Assembly (NCBI RefSeq): GCF_013409645.1 | Contig: NZ_JACCBG010000001.1 | Span: 558,001-622,000 of the forward strand | Length of the DNA stretch: 64,000 bases | Reading direction: 5' to 3' | Source of the DNA: Nocardioides panaciterrulae | GTDB lineage: Bacteria; Actinomycetota; Actinomycetes; Propionibacteriales; Nocardioidaceae | In this document: piece by piece, positions 63,294 through 64,000 of the stretch | Position numbering within the stretch: the stretch's first letter is position 1 | Layout of the letters: every line of letters starts with the position of its first letter | Notes under the pieces: generated by a model | Seen by the model: only the letters and a program-made list of their open reading frames with translations | Databases searched by the model: none | Told to the model about the DNA's origin: nothing | Made by a program: the position numbers and the translations under genes

Positions 63294-64000
63294 ATGACCG
63301 AAACGCACGCCGACTACCGGCTGAGTCAGCTCGACCAGCTGGAGGCGGAGTCGATCCACATCTTCCGTGAGGTCGCCGCCGAGTTCGAGAAGCCCGTCCT
63401 GATGTTCTCGGGGGGCAAGGACTCCATCGTGATGCTCCGCCTCGCGGAGAAGGCGTTCTACCCCGCGAAGATCCCGTTCCCGATCATGCAGGTCGAGACC
63501 GGCCTGGACTTCCCCGAGGTGATGGAGACCCGCGAACGCTGGGTCAGCCGCCTCGGCGTGCGGCTGGTGGTCGCGAGCATCGACGACGCGATCAAGAACG
63601 GCATCGTCGTTGACGACGGGAAGACCTCCCGCAACCGCTTGCAGATCGGCACGCTGCTGAACGCGATCGAGGAGAACGGCTTCACCGCCGCCTTCGGTGG
63701 CGGTCGCCGCGACGAGGAGAAGGCCCGCGCCAAGGAGCGCGTCTACTCCCACCGCGACGAGTTCGGCCAGTGGGACCCGAAGAACCAGCGCCCCGAGCTG
63801 TGGAGCCTGTTCAACGGCCGCCTGCACGCCGGCGAGCACATGCGGATCTTCCCGATCTCGAACTGGACCGAGCTCGACGTGTGGGCCTACATCGCCCGCG
63901 AGGGCATCGAGATCCCGTCGATCTACTTCGCCCACCAGCGCCGGGTCTTCGAGCGTGACGGCATGCTGATGACCGAGACCCCGCTGAACCCCTGCCGCGA
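63294..64000 (+). CDS. cysD: Sulfate adenylyltransferase subunit 2 (3' end outside window)
   Basis: Subunit of ATP sulfurylase that makes APS from ATP and sulfate with the GTPase CysN. 235 codons are visible before the window ends. The PP-loop SGGKDSIVMLRLAEKAF (residues about 39-55) binds ATP; VETGLDFPEVMETRERWV, AFGGGRRDEEKARAKERVYS, LWSLFNGRLHAGEHMRIFPI and SNWTELDVWAYI are all CysD standards. The ATG at 63294 follows a clear ribosome site. It completes, with the CysC fusion and TSUP transporter, a sulfate-activation block; cysN is expected to the right. Confidence 0.97.
   Translation, partial: MTETHADYRLSQLDQLEAESIHIFREVAAEFEKPVLMFSGGKDSIVMLRLAEKAFYPAKIPFPIMQVETGLDFPEVMETRERWVSRLGVRLVVASIDDAIKNGIVVDDGKTSRNRLQIGTLLNAIEENGFTAAFGGGRRDEEKARAKERVYSHRDEFGQWDPKNQRPELWSLFNGRLHAGEHMRIFPISNWTELDVWAYIAREGIEIPSIYFAHQRRVFERDGMLMTETPLNPCR

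Overview
The window is 64 kb of very GC-rich DNA with GTG starts, many promoters whose -10 box sits 6-9 nt before the start codon (leaderless mRNAs), mycothiol synthase, GlnR, DUF222/HNH and DUF559 proteins, an HBHA-like protein and a dispersed repeat beginning GGTCGAGTAGCGAGCGCC. Together these point to an actinobacterium of the Nocardioidaceae, most likely Nocardioides or a close relative. The genus is inferred from gene content and the repeat; no 16S rRNA is present. I saw no tRNA, rRNA, CRISPR array or insertion sequence.

Layout. 1-5.8 kb: phosphate handling (end of pstB, pit transporter with its DUF47 partner, polyphosphate kinase), with a DUF559 gene bracketed by two copies of one palindrome. 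5.9-9.6 kb: HATPase-PAS protein, TetR/SRPBCC pair, HSL-type esterase. 9.6-15.4 kb: alanine-rich coiled-coil membrane protein divergent from a TasA-like / SipW-like signal peptidase / six-repeat Ig-like surface protein operon, with a perfect inverted repeat between them. 15.4-21.2 kb: mshD, DUF559 protein, glnR, MoaD-like protein, hsp20 divergent from a MerR/HspR-type gene, then a gene-free stretch with tandem palindromes and a paired hairpin element. 21.3-25.1 kb: first dTDP-rhamnose set (rmlCD fusion, rmlB, rmlA) and a mannose-6-phosphate-isomerase-type cupin. 26.5-29.2 kb: sulfur-transfer genes (thioredoxin, DUF4395, rhodanese, DUF1416) with a small Cys-containing leader ORF. 29.5-39.5 kb: a tricarboxylate (tricarballylate-like) catabolic locus with two regulators, a PrpF-family isomerase and a TTT transporter containing a TctA-TctB fusion; one 10-bp palindrome occurs at both of its main promoters. 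39.8-43.0 kb: decayed, lower-GC cell-surface genes (broken polysaccharide deacetylase, truncated O-antigen ligase, frameshifted acyltransferase). 43.2-52.4 kb: dtd, BKACE enzyme, secreted protein, DUF4012 protein, small stress/redox proteins, two tandem gmd paralogues, Fur-family regulator, YgfZ. 52.5-57.4 kb: second rhamnose set in mirror orientation and a Wzc-like tyrosine kinase. 57.4-60.3 kb: DUF2516, HBHA-like protein and XRE regulator, asparaginase. 60.3-64 kb: sulfate assimilation (APS kinase fused to a low-molecular-weight phosphatase, TSUP transporter, start of cysD).

How the genes work together: two rml sets, two gmd genes, a cupin, ligase/acyltransferase/deacetylase remnants, DUF4012, BY-kinase and phosphatase domain make the centre and right a cell-surface polysaccharide region that has been rearranged. 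The left carries phosphate and nitrogen control, and the sulfur genes fall in two blocks (26.5-29.2 and 60.3-64 kb). Observations with the widest possible interest are the dispersed repeat read as an in-frame linker inside a two-enzyme fusion, the mirrored rml sets, the leader peptide, the shared operator of the tricarboxylate locus and the unexplained 19.8-20.5 kb region.
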